Positions 18,464 through 26,349 of a stretch of DNA of 64,000 bases are shown here, in pieces. This stretch comes from Thermoguttaceae bacterium (GTDB taxonomy: Bacteria; Planctomycetota; Planctomycetia; Pirellulales; Thermoguttaceae). Numbering within the stretch: the first letter of the stretch is position 1; the number at the start of each line of letters is the position of its first letter. The notes under the pieces were generated by a model that was given only the letters and a program-made list of their open reading frames with translations, had not been told where the DNA came from and did no database searches. The stretch spans positions 43,714 through 107,713 of the forward strand of contig JAFRFG010000064.1 of NCBI GenBank assembly GCA_017434455.1, written 5' to 3'. Both the position numbers and the translations under genes were made by a program.

Positions 18464-19693
18464 CTAGGGGGTTTGCTCTTCGTCGGCCGCGGGCTGGTCC
18501 GGGGCGCCGGGGAAGAATTCCTGAATCGACGAAAACGCCGCGGAGGGCTCATCGGCGAAGGTATCGGCCGCCAGGGTCGAGCGGCTGACGAACAGAACCG
18601 GCTCTTCGAGGCGGTCGGCGGCGGCTTTCCCCTCGACGGGGCCCAGGACAAACAGCCCCGTCGCCAGGGCGTCGGCCCGGGCGCACGAGGCGTCGAAGAC
18701 CGAGACCGAACCGAGTTCGAAATCGGGCCTCGGGGCGTCGGCGCCGCGCAGCTCGGTCGGCCGGCCGGTGCGCGGGTCGATGATATGCGAGAACATCTTC
18801 TGGGCGACGACCGAGTAATTGCGCGAACCGCCGCTGGTCGCCAGGGCAATCGCCCCGGGGCGGAAGAGGCGGTAGATCTGCGGGTCGCCGGTCTTGGTCG
18901 GGATCGGCTTTTCGATCGCCAGGGTCCAGGGAATCTCCCCCTTGGCCCCGCCGCAGCGGATCTCTCCCCCGATGTTGACCATATAGTTTTCGAGCCCCTC
19001 GGCGGCGAGCGCCTCGGCGAGCTTATCGACGGCGTACCCCTTGGCGATCCCCGACAGGTCGATCATCAGTTCCGGAATCGCTTTTTTCAGCGCCGGGGAG
19101 TCCCCCGTGCGGACTTCGAGCTTCTGGTAGCCGCACCTTTGCCGGATCGCCTCGATCTGGTCGTCCTCGGGCAGGGCGGTCAGCGCGGTTTTATCGGGCC
19201 CGAAGCGCCACGCGTTGACCAGCGGGGCGACGGTGATATCGAACGCCCCGTCAAGCTGGCCGCTGATCTGGAGCGCCAGGGCGACGACCTCGGCGGTCTC
19301 GGCCGAGACCTCGAACCAGTCGGTCGAGTCGGAGGCGTTGAACCGGCTCACGTACGAGTCGTCACGGTAGGTCGTCATCGCGCCGTCGACGCGCGAGAGC
19401 ACCTCCTCGACGAGGCGGTGGAGTTTTTCCGCGTCCCACGCCCGGGGACAGGCGGCGATCTGGACGGTGTAGAAGGTCCCCATCGTCTCCCCGCCGATCT
19501 TCAGCACGGCGGAAGGGTCAGCCACCTGCTGCGCCGAGGAGAAGCGCTGGAAGATGGCTTGGACCCTCGGGTTGTCTTTCCCCAGGGAATAGAGAAGAAA
19601 GCCGATCATCACGATCACCAGAACCGATCGGATCGATCCGAACAGGCCGCCCGGTTTGGCGCCGTTTTCGCTGTTGTTTTCGGACTGTGTCAT
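18464..19693 (-). CDS. apbE: FAD:protein FMN transferase, membrane-anchored
   Basis: Attaches FMN covalently to threonine residues of exported flavoproteins such as Nqr/Rnf subunits, using FAD. An N-terminal membrane segment (SVLVIVMIGFLLYSLG, residues about 25-40) anchors it facing the periplasm. Family marks are GGETMGTFYTVQIA, the DLSGIAKGYAVDKLAE block, NIGGEIRCGGAKG, ALATSGGSRNYS and the metal-binding HIIDPRTGRP followed by DALATGLFVLGP. The length of 409 residues is a little above the family norm because of a C-terminal tail rich in alanine and proline. No nqr or rnf genes are nearby, so its client cannot be named. It lies between queA and the AddA-like helicase on one strand. Confidence 0.93.
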   Translation of the reverse strand: MTQSENNSENGAKPGGLFGSIRSVLVIVMIGFLLYSLGKDNPRVQAIFQRFSSAQQVADPSAVLKIGGETMGTFYTVQIAACPRAWDAEKLHRLVEEVLSRVDGAMTTYRDDSYVSRFNASDSTDWFEVSAETAEVVALALQISGQLDGAFDITVAPLVNAWRFGPDKTALTALPEDDQIEAIRQRCGYQKLEVRTGDSPALKKAIPELMIDLSGIAKGYAVDKLAEALAAEGLENYMVNIGGEIRCGGAKGEIPWTLAIEKPIPTKTGDPQIYRLFRPGAIALATSGGSRNYSVVAQKMFSHIIDPRTGRPTELRGADAPRPDFELGSVSVFDASCARADALATGLFVLGPVEGKAAADRLEEPVLFVSRSTLAADTFADEPSAAFSSIQEFFPGAPDQPAADEEQTP

Positions 19694-19751
19694 AAAACCG
19701 TATTCCTCACGTGAATCGTCACGCTGCTGTTAATGGCTTTTTTTAACGTTT

Positions 19752-20867
19752 TTACAGAATGAGCATACAGTCGCCGTAACTGTAGAAACGGTAGTCGTAG
19801 CGGATCGCCTCCTCGTAGGCGCGCTTCATCAGCTCGTCGCCGCCGAAGGTCCGCACCAGGATCAGCAGCGTCGACTTCGGGAGGTGGAAGTTGGTCAAAA
19901 GCGCGTCGACCGCCTTGAACCGGTACGGCGGGCGGATGAACAGGTCGGTCGGCCCCGAGAAGGGACGCAGCGGGTAGTCGTTGTTCCCCGTCGAGTCGAT
20001 CTTGCCGTCGGGCGAGGCGTTGGCCGCCGACTCGAGCGTCCGAACCGAGGTGGTCCCCACGGCGATGACGCGGCCGCCGCAGGCCCGGCAGCGGAGGATG
20101 GTATCGACCGCCTTTTGATCGATCGTCGCGAACTCCTCGTGCATCCGGTGCTGCGAGATCTTTTCGGTCTTAATCGGCCGGAAGGTCCCCGCCCCGACGT
20201 GGAGCGTCACTGGGCAGAGGGTGACCCCCATCTCGGCGATCTTGCCGAGGAGCTCTTTGGAGAAATGCAGCCCCGCCGTCGGCGCGGCGATCGCCCCGGG
20301 GGTACGGGCATAGACGGTCTGGTAGTTTTCGCGGTCCTCGGGGATCATCCGCCCGCTTCGGATATAGGGGGGAATCGGAACCCAGCCGACCTTGTTGAGG
20401 AAGGTATAGGTATCGAACGTCGTCAGCGGCTGGACCAGCAGGGTCTTTTCGGGCGTGCGGGCGTAGACGCGCAGCTTTTGGGTGTGTCCCCCGTCGGAGT
20501 CCTCCAGCAGGATTTCCTCGCCGGGGAGGAGTTTCCCGCGGGTCTTGGACATGAGCTCCCAGATCCCGTGGCTGTCGAAACGAAGGAAGAGCCCCTCCCA
20601 CTTGCCGCCGGTCTTGACACGGCGGCCGATCAGCCGGGCGGGGACCACCTTGGTATTGTTCAGCACCAGCACGTCGCCGGCCCGGAAATATTTGGCGATA
20701 TCGCGGACGTAGCTGTGCTCGATTTCGCCGGTATCGCGGTGGATCACCATCATGCGCGCGTCGGTGCGCCGCCGCAGCGGCATTTGCGCGATCAGTTCTT
20801 CGGGGAGGGTATAGTCGTAGGCGGAAAGGTCATCGCTTTGTCCGCCGCTGTTGTTTTCGGTCGTCAC
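19752..20867 (-). CDS. queA: S-adenosylmethionine:tRNA ribosyltransferase-isomerase
   Basis: Penultimate step of queuosine biosynthesis: transfers and isomerises the ribosyl part of SAM onto 7-aminomethyl-7-deazaguanine at the tRNA wobble position. Recognised from DYTLPEELIAQMPLRRR at the N-terminus, VLVLNNTKVVPARLIG, the GAIAAPTAGLHFS block and VHVGAGTF-type sequence (LHVGAGTFRPI), ending with the usual YSYGDCMLIL. The length (371 aa) is slightly above typical. The start is a GTG, with AGGA seven bases upstream. No other queuosine genes are in the window. It probably heads the minus-strand series that continues with apbE. Confidence 0.96.
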   Translation of the reverse strand: MTTENNSGGQSDDLSAYDYTLPEELIAQMPLRRRTDARMMVIHRDTGEIEHSYVRDIAKYFRAGDVLVLNNTKVVPARLIGRRVKTGGKWEGLFLRFDSHGIWELMSKTRGKLLPGEEILLEDSDGGHTQKLRVYARTPEKTLLVQPLTTFDTYTFLNKVGWVPIPPYIRSGRMIPEDRENYQTVYARTPGAIAAPTAGLHFSKELLGKIAEMGVTLCPVTLHVGAGTFRPIKTEKISQHRMHEEFATIDQKAVDTILRCRACGGRVIAVGTTSVRTLESAANASPDGKIDSTGNNDYPLRPFSGPTDLFIRPPYRFKAVDALLTNFHLPKSTLLILVRTFGGDELMKRAYEEAIRYDYRFYSYGDCMLIL

Positions 20868-20928
20868 GCTTTCGTCCTTCGATGCTGCAGACGCTTCCGG
20901 CAGGTTCTTATCCTAAGGAACAAATTTC

Positions 20929-20956
20929 TTGCCTAGGAAGAATTATCCTGTATGAT
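20929..20956 (+). promoter_or_regulatory. Sigma70-type promoter for the glycosyltransferase operon
   Basis: TTGCCT (20929-20934) and TATGAT (20951-20956) with a 16-base spacer lie in the AT-rich divergent gap between queA and the gene at 21046. The -10 matches at five of six positions and the -35 at four. This implies an untranslated leader of about 80 bases. Confidence 0.55.
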
Positions 20957-21045
20957 TAGACTATATTATAGCACTTTGGCCCCCTTTGTTCAATTGCTCG
21001 GGGGGCTCTCCCAGCGAGTGCCCCCAAGTTTAAAGATACCGCCGT

Positions 21046-22254
21046 ATGGCCGAAGACGATAAACACTCCCCGACGACATTGCCCCAGCCCCCGGCGGCAT
21101 CGCCCCCGAAGACGGCGCTTTGCATCACCGAACTGGACCGCGGCGGGGCCGAGAAGATCTTCTCCCTTTTGGCCCTGGCCCTGGCGAAAGACTCCCCGCC
21201 GGTCGTCTATTCGCTGCGCTCAAGAGGGTACCACCGACAGGGGGAGAACTTCATCGGCCTTCTGGAAAGCAGCGGGATCGAGGTGGTCTTCCTCAACGTC
21301 CGGGGGCCGTTTTCGGTTTTGGCGGCGATCGTCCGCCTGGCCGGCTCGCTTCGCCGCCGCCGGATCGAGGTCTTTCAGTCGTTCATGTTCCATGCCAATA
21401 TCATAGGGCGGCTGGCGGCGAAACTGGCGGGGGTTCCGGCGGTTTTTTCGGGGCTTCGGGTCTCCGAGAAGAAAAAGCTCAGCCACCTGAGGATCGACCG
21501 CGCCACCGCGCCGCTGGTCGACGGCTGGATCTGCGTCTCCCGGTCGGTCGCCGATTACAGCGTCCGGGCCGGGCGGCTGCCGCCGGAGAAAGTCACCGTC
21601 ATCCCCAACGCCGTCACGGCCGAGCCGCTTGCAGGCGACCCCGAAGATAAGATGCCCCCGGCGCTCTTCCCGGCGTACGAACAGGATCGGCGGCGCAAGG
21701 CGGTGGTGATCGGCCGCCTGACCGAGCAAAAGGGGGTCGACTGGCTGTTGGAAACCGCTCCCCGGTGGCTCGGCGGCCGCGACGCCCCCGATTGGGAGCT
21801 GTGGTTCATCGGCGACGGCGACCAGCGCCAAACACTGGAGCGCACCGCCGCCGCGCTTCCTCACCCCGTGCGCGAAAAGATCCATTTCGCCGGCTGGCGT
21901 CCCGATATCCCGGCGATTCTCGCCGCCGCCGATCTGCTTCTTCTCCCGAGCCGCTGGGAGGGGATGCCGAACGCCCTTTTAGAGGCCGCCCTGGCGAAAA
22001 AAGCCGCTTTGGCGACGCTGGTCGACGGCGTGGAAGAGGTCTTAGGCCAAGAGCATCTCGAAGAGCAGACCTGCCCCTTCGGCGATACCGACGCCTGGAC
22101 CCGGAAGGCCAAGGCCCTTATGGCCGACACCGCGCTGCGCGATCGTCTGGCCGAGGCGAACCGCCGGCGGGCGGTAAGCGAGTTCTCGGCCGAGAAGATG
22201 GTCGAGCGCTACCGCGCCTGCTGGGCCGAGCGGCTCGCCGCCAAAAGAAAGTAA
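21046..22254 (+). CDS. GT4-family glycosyltransferase
   Basis: GT-B fold glycosyltransferase that probably builds a cell-surface polysaccharide or glycolipid from nucleotide sugars in the cytoplasm. A 25-residue proline-rich N-tail precedes CITELDRGGAEKIF (the glycine-rich acceptor-side loop). The C-terminal GT1 domain shows VIGRLTEQKGVDWLLE, HFAGWRPDIPAILAAAD and the nucleotide-sugar motif PSRWEGMPNALLEAALAKK (the EGMPNALLEA form of E-x7-E). No membrane segment is seen. It is first in a plus-strand group with the phosphorylase-like gene (30 bases on) and murJ, so a role in envelope polysaccharide is plausible. The exact sugar cannot be told from sequence. Confidence 0.92.
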   Translation: MAEDDKHSPTTLPQPPAASPPKTALCITELDRGGAEKIFSLLALALAKDSPPVVYSLRSRGYHRQGENFIGLLESSGIEVVFLNVRGPFSVLAAIVRLAGSLRRRRIEVFQSFMFHANIIGRLAAKLAGVPAVFSGLRVSEKKKLSHLRIDRATAPLVDGWICVSRSVADYSVRAGRLPPEKVTVIPNAVTAEPLAGDPEDKMPPALFPAYEQDRRRKAVVIGRLTEQKGVDWLLETAPRWLGGRDAPDWELWFIGDGDQRQTLERTAAALPHPVREKIHFAGWRPDIPAILAAADLLLLPSRWEGMPNALLEAALAKKAALATLVDGVEEVLGQEHLEEQTCPFGDTDAWTRKAKALMADTALRDRLAEANRRRAVSEFSAEKMVERYRACWAERLAAKRK

Positions 22255-22284
22255 TCCTCAGCGAAAATATCAGGAGTCGAGCGC

Positions 22285-23232
22285 ATGCTCAATCGTATTT
22301 TACAGAACTGGCTGGCCTCACAGGTGACGCCCGAACTGCGCCGCCGCGTCGGCGAAGCGGCGAAGAGTTCGATCCGCGAGGCGGTCTGCGGTGCCATGGA
22401 CGCGGCCCAAGAGGAGGATGCCGAGCGCGCCCGATCCGAGGTATGGTGCGGCCTGGTCTTCGGCGATCGGTCGGAATACGGCTGCCTGACCGACCTGATG
22501 AACCGCGTTCACCGCACCCGCGCCGACGGCCGGCTCTACCTCGACGGGTTTCTCAACACCAAGCGGATCGTCTTGGTCGACGCCGGGCCGGGGAGCGCCG
22601 CGGGGGCGGCCGCGGCCGAGGCGCTGATACAGGCGTTTTCGCCGAAGCGGGTGATCGCCGCCGGTTTCGCCGGGGCGCTGGTGAAGAACATGCGCCGCGG
22701 CCGGGTGATCCTCCCGAAGATCCTCACCGATGAGGAAAGCGGCCAAACCATCGATCTGTGGCAGCCCCTTTTGGAGGGAAGCGCCGAGGCCGGCAAGGCC
22801 GATGCCAACGGCACCGACGCCAATAGTGCCGACGCCAACGATCCCGACGACGCCGATGTCCTGACGCTCCTTTCGACCACCTCGGTAGCCAAGTCCCCCG
22901 ACGAGAAGCGCCGGCGCGCCGAAAAGTACGGCGCGTCGCTGTGCGACACGGCCAGTTTCGCCGTCGCCGCGGTCTGCCGGCGCCTGGGGGTGCCTTTCCT
23001 CTGCGTTCGGGTGATCCTCGATGAACTGGACGAAGTGGTCCCCTCCGACCTTAAAGACCTGGAGTCGGCGGTCCCCTTCAAAGAGAACCCCGCCCGCTTT
23101 CTCGGGACCCTGTTCGGGACCGTCAAGCGCCGCCCGTCGAGTCTGCTCGACATGTACAAAGTCAAAGAGAACGCGCTGATCTCGGCCGACACGCTGGCCA
23201 ATCGGATTGCCCGCATTCTCACCCGTTCGTGA
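22285..23232 (+). CDS. Nucleoside-phosphorylase-superfamily protein
   Basis: Resembles the PNP/UDP phosphorylase fold that includes 5'-methylthioadenosine/S-adenosylhomocysteine nucleosidase. An N-terminal helical extension of about 50 residues is followed by a strand-rich core with VWCGLVFGD, LVDAGPGSAAGAAAAEALI, VIAAGFAGALVKNMRRGRVILP (the characteristic GFAGAL phosphate/ribose-site region) and a late segment SLCDTASFAVAAVCRRLGVPF at the place where the MTAN family has its (D/E)ME(S/T)AA motif. The usual ME pair is replaced by DTA, so catalytic activity or specificity may be altered. A low-complexity Asn/Asp/Ala insertion (ADANGTDANSADANDPDDAD) lies at residues about 170-195. It sits 30 bases after the glycosyltransferase. 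Confidence 0.75.
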   Translation: MLNRILQNWLASQVTPELRRRVGEAAKSSIREAVCGAMDAAQEEDAERARSEVWCGLVFGDRSEYGCLTDLMNRVHRTRADGRLYLDGFLNTKRIVLVDAGPGSAAGAAAAEALIQAFSPKRVIAAGFAGALVKNMRRGRVILPKILTDEESGQTIDLWQPLLEGSAEAGKADANGTDANSADANDPDDADVLTLLSTTSVAKSPDEKRRRAEKYGASLCDTASFAVAAVCRRLGVPFLCVRVILDELDEVVPSDLKDLESAVPFKENPARFLGTLFGTVKRRPSSLLDMYKVKENALISADTLANRIARILTRS

Positions 23233-23253
23233 TCGTTTTTGCTCGAAGTATCG

Positions 23254-25008
23254 ATGTCCGAAGAATCGAATACCATCACCTCCCCCGCGTCCGCCCCCGA
23301 AAGCGGCGCGCGGTCACACCTGCGCTCGTCCTTTCTCATCGCCTCGATGATGCTCATCAGCCGAATGATCGGGCTTCTGCGCGATATGGCGACCGCGGCG
23401 GTCATCGGCGGGGGCGCCTCCCCGGCGGCCGACGCCTTCTTCCTGGCGTTTCGGTTTCCCAATCTCGGCCGGCGCCTGATCGAGGAGGGGGCGTTGGGGC
23501 TGTCATGGATACCCGCCTTTTCCGACGCCTGGCATACCGACCGCCGCCGGGCCTGGCGGCTGCTGAGCGACTTTTTGGCGCGCGGGGTGAAGTACGCCCT
23601 GGCCGTGGTTCTCATCGGGATGGTCTTGACTTCCGCGGCGCTGGTCTTCCTGCGCCACCGTGACCCGGAACGCTTCGCCTTCGCGATCAGCACGCTGGAG
23701 AACCTGCGGCTGATGCTCCCCTATTTCTTCTTCGCGCTGCTGACCGCTCAGTGCGCCGCGACCCTTCAGGCGGCCAACCGCTTCGGCGTCGCCGCGGCGG
23801 TGCCGATCATCTTCAACGTCTTTTGGGTCGCCGCCCTGTGGCTGATCGTTCCCGGACGCTGGGCGATCAGTCCGTTCTTCGGCTTCGATCCCGGCCGTCT
23901 GACCCCCTACGACAGAACGGCGGTCTTGTCGTGCGCCATTGTCCTGGCCGGGGCGACGCAGTACTTTGTTCAGCACCTTTATTTAAGGCACCTGCGCAAA
24001 GACGATCTGCCGCTGCCGACAATCGGCGCTGAGGAGAAACGGCGCTTCGGCACGGTCATCACCTCGGTCTTTCGTTCGATGTTCCCCACGGCGCTGGGCC
24101 TGCTCTTCATCCAGATCAATACCCTCCTGGCGACACTGGTGATCGCCCTGACGGTTCACCTTCCCCATTTGGCCCGTTCGGTCGACAACGCCGGAGCGGT
24201 CTCGGCGATCTACTTCGCCGAGCGGCTCTACGAGTTCCCCCTGGGGCTGGTCGGGGTCGCGGTCGGCACCGCCTTTTATCCGCTGCTGGTTCAGCGGGTG
24301 GGGCAGAAGCGCTACGACGCCCTGGCCGAGGACCTTCGCACCGCGCTTCGGGCCGTCCTGGCGCTGTCGATCCCCGCCGCCGCGGGGCTGTGCCTGCTGA
24401 GCGCCCCGCTGACCGAGCTTCTGTTCAAGCGCGGCGGTTTCACCGACGCCGACGCGTCGGTCACGGCGCTTTTGGTTCGTCTCTTCGCCCTGGGAGTGCC
24501 GCTGTTCTGCATTCAGCCGATCCTGATCCGGACCTTCTACGCCCTGGGGGACCACCGCCGCCCGATCCGCGCCGGCTGGCTGTCCACCTGGTTCTTTTTG
24601 GCCCTGGCGGCCGTCTGTGTCGCGGTCGGCCGTCCGTCCGGCAGCGCGCTGATCGCCGCCGTGCTGGCCGCCACCGCGCTTCAGACCTATCTTCTGGCCC
24701 GATGGCTGAGGACAGGCGGCACCCTCCCCGAGACGCTCTACCGCTCGCTGGGCACGGCGCTGCTGAAGGTCCTTGCGGCGGCGGCGGTCATGAGCGCCGC
24801 GCTGGCCGCGGTGCGCCTCGGTTTCGACACGCTCGGCCCCCGTATGCCTCTGGGCCCCCAGACGCGGACCGCGGCGATGATCGCCGCGGCGATCGTCGTG
24901 TCGATTCCGCTTTATTTCGGGACGCTCTGGGCCGCCGGAGAGCGGGAGATCTTCCGCGTCTTCGCCGAAAAACGGCGAAAAAAGCAAAAATCCGGCTCAG
25001 GGGATTGA
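23254..25008 (+). CDS. murJ: Lipid II flippase MurJ
   Basis: Polytopic MOP-superfamily membrane protein that flips the peptidoglycan precursor lipid II outward. About 14 membrane segments can be traced. Family marks are SRMIGLLRDMATAAVIG at the first helix, FFLAFRFPNLGRRLIEEGALG, YFAERLYEFPLGLVGVAVGTAFYPLL and the RTFYALGDHRRPI block. The basic tail (EKRRKKQKSGSGD) is cytoplasmic. I prefer the ATG at 23254 (MSEESNT) to the TTG at 23239 because the five extra residues would be unusual and neither has a strong ribosome-binding site. It follows the phosphorylase-like gene by 21 bases. Its presence supports peptidoglycan synthesis in this organism. Confidence 0.95.
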   Translation: MSEESNTITSPASAPESGARSHLRSSFLIASMMLISRMIGLLRDMATAAVIGGGASPAADAFFLAFRFPNLGRRLIEEGALGLSWIPAFSDAWHTDRRRAWRLLSDFLARGVKYALAVVLIGMVLTSAALVFLRHRDPERFAFAISTLENLRLMLPYFFFALLTAQCAATLQAANRFGVAAAVPIIFNVFWVAALWLIVPGRWAISPFFGFDPGRLTPYDRTAVLSCAIVLAGATQYFVQHLYLRHLRKDDLPLPTIGAEEKRRFGTVITSVFRSMFPTALGLLFIQINTLLATLVIALTVHLPHLARSVDNAGAVSAIYFAERLYEFPLGLVGVAVGTAFYPLLVQRVGQKRYDALAEDLRTALRAVLALSIPAAAGLCLLSAPLTELLFKRGGFTDADASVTALLVRLFALGVPLFCIQPILIRTFYALGDHRRPIRAGWLSTWFFLALAAVCVAVGRPSGSALIAAVLAATALQTYLLARWLRTGGTLPETLYRSLGTALLKVLAAAAVMSAALAAVRLGFDTLGPRMPLGPQTRTAAMIAAAIVVSIPLYFGTLWAAGEREIFRVFAEKRRKKQKSGSGD

Positions 25009-25105
25009 ATTTCACCGAGCCCCTTGGCTATAATTTAACGTAATGCCTTAAGTGGAAGGAAATAATCAAACATTTCCCCGTTTCAAAGAACTCGAGGTGA
25101 TCAAA

Positions 25106-25843
25106 GTGAATCGACGTGATTTGATGAAAATGGTTTCCGGCTCGGCTTTAGCCGCGGCGGCCTCGGCCGTCGTCGGCACGGGGCGGACGAACGCCGAAAC
25201 GACCGAACAAAGCGCCCCCGCCGGGGCCGCGTGCTGCAAAGAAAGGGCTAAGATGAAAAAGTACACGAACGCGGATTTCTACAAAGACGGTGTCTTCCAG
25301 GAAGACGTTGCCTTCCAGGCCTACTACGAACTGTTCGAGGGGTTCGGCTACTCGCTGACCGACTTCATGAAGGGGAATCCGGAGTTCTGGGTTCTCGACT
25401 TCGGTCTGGGCGACTTCGAGCACGTCGGCATGGGCGGGGTCATTTGGTTCAACAACAAAGAATTCCGCTATTTCGGCCATGACATTTACCTTCTCCCCGG
25501 TCAGATGATCGCCGAGCACTTCCACCTGGCCGCCGACGACATGCCGGCCAAGCACGAGTCGTGGCAGGTTCGTCACGGCAGCATCTTCAACTTCAGCCAC
25601 GGCGGCGAGAAGAAGCCGTCGGTCCTGGCGATGCTCCCGAAGAGCCAGCTCGACGACGACGCGATCACCTGCTTCAACTTCAAAGAGATGAACGTCGGCG
25701 ACCGCGACGTCCTCTCGGCCATCGGCGAGCCCCACTTCATGATGGGGGGCAGCCAGGGCGCGATCGTCACCGAGTACGCCTGCTGGCACAGCGGGAACGG
25801 CCTGAACTTCACCAACAAGAAGATCGCCGCCAGCGTCGGTTAA
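25106..25843 (+). CDS. Tat-exported cupin-like protein
   Basis: A 245-residue protein with a twin-arginine leader (NRRDLMKMVSGSALAAAASA) and an alanine-rich cleavage region, then a beta-rich domain. The segment LLPGQMIAEHFHLAADDMPAKHE carries histidines and a glutamate spaced as in cupin metal sites, and the ESWQVRHGSIFNF block resembles sugar isomerases of the D-lyxose isomerase type; that resemblance is tentative. A cofactor-bearing enzyme would fit Tat export. The start is placed at the GTG at 25106, with GAGG seven bases before it, giving a proper Tat leader; the GTG at 25052 would add 18 residues before the arginines. It is followed by a VOC-like gene 49 bases on. Confidence 0.7.
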   Translation: MNRRDLMKMVSGSALAAAASAVVGTGRTNAETTEQSAPAGAACCKERAKMKKYTNADFYKDGVFQEDVAFQAYYELFEGFGYSLTDFMKGNPEFWVLDFGLGDFEHVGMGGVIWFNNKEFRYFGHDIYLLPGQMIAEHFHLAADDMPAKHESWQVRHGSIFNFSHGGEKKPSVLAMLPKSQLDDDAITCFNFKEMNVGDRDVLSAIGEPHFMMGGSQGAIVTEYACWHSGNGLNFTNKKIAASVG

Positions 25844-25892
25844 TGAGCGTCGGCCGGTCTCGGCCCTCTCTTCAAAGAAGGAGAAAACCACT

Positions 25893-26207
25893 ATGAAATT
25901 CAATCATTTCGGCATCCCCACCCAAGACAAATCGCGCACCCCGATCCACGCCGAGGCGCTGAAGCTGTGGCTCAGCGACTTCTCGAAAGACCCGTACAGC
26001 TGCGAATGGCTCTATTTCGAGGAAGGTTCGCCGTTCCCGGAGATCATCAAGACGACCGCTCACGTCGCCTACGAGGTCGACAGCTTGGCCGAGGCGATGA
26101 AGGGGCAAAAAGTGATCTGCGAGCCGTTCCAGGGGGGCGAAAACCTCATGTGCGCCTTCATCGAGGCCGACGGCTACGCCGTGGAGCTGATGGAGTTCAC
26201 GAAGTAA
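25893..26207 (+). CDS. Small VOC/glyoxalase-like protein
   Basis: A 104-residue cytoplasmic protein. The N-terminal MKFNHFGIPT, a central HVAYEVDSLAEAMKGQKVI and the C-terminal GYAVELMEF follow the beta-alpha-beta pattern of a vicinal-oxygen-chelate half, with a potential metal histidine in NHFGI, a second in HVAYEV and a glutamate in VELMEF. GGAG lies about ten bases before the ATG. It is probably co-transcribed with the Tat-exported cupin-like gene. The partner location differs (cytoplasm versus periplasm), so a shared reaction is not implied. Substrate unknown. Confidence 0.72.
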   Translation: MKFNHFGIPTQDKSRTPIHAEALKLWLSDFSKDPYSCEWLYFEEGSPFPEIIKTTAHVAYEVDSLAEAMKGQKVICEPFQGGENLMCAFIEADGYAVELMEFTK

Positions 26208-26251
26208 CACTCCCTTCGGGTCACTCCCTGAAAGTTCTGAATAGTCTTTGG

Positions 26252-26300
26252 TTTTTGCGCGCGGGGCGGTTCTTTTTTAAACACGCCCGGCGCGCAAAAA
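26252..26300. other. Long imperfect stem-loop between the VOC-like and DUF1080 genes
   Basis: Bases 26252-26262 pair perfectly with 26290-26300, and after one G-G mismatch 26264-26268 pair with 26284-26288. The T-run is at the 5' arm and the A-run at the 3' arm, the opposite of an intrinsic terminator on either strand. The rest of the 142-base gap shows no promoter I trust. Confidence 0.5.
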
Positions 26301-26349
26301 CTGTTTCCCCGCCCGTTAACAAACACCATTAACCCACACAAAAGTAACC

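Noticed and set aside
22795..22860. Short tandem repeat (Ala-Asp-Ala-Asn codons), considered as a CRISPR-like or regulatory repeat
   Set aside because: It is in frame within a coding region and gives a low-complexity loop; the units are not separated by unique spacers.
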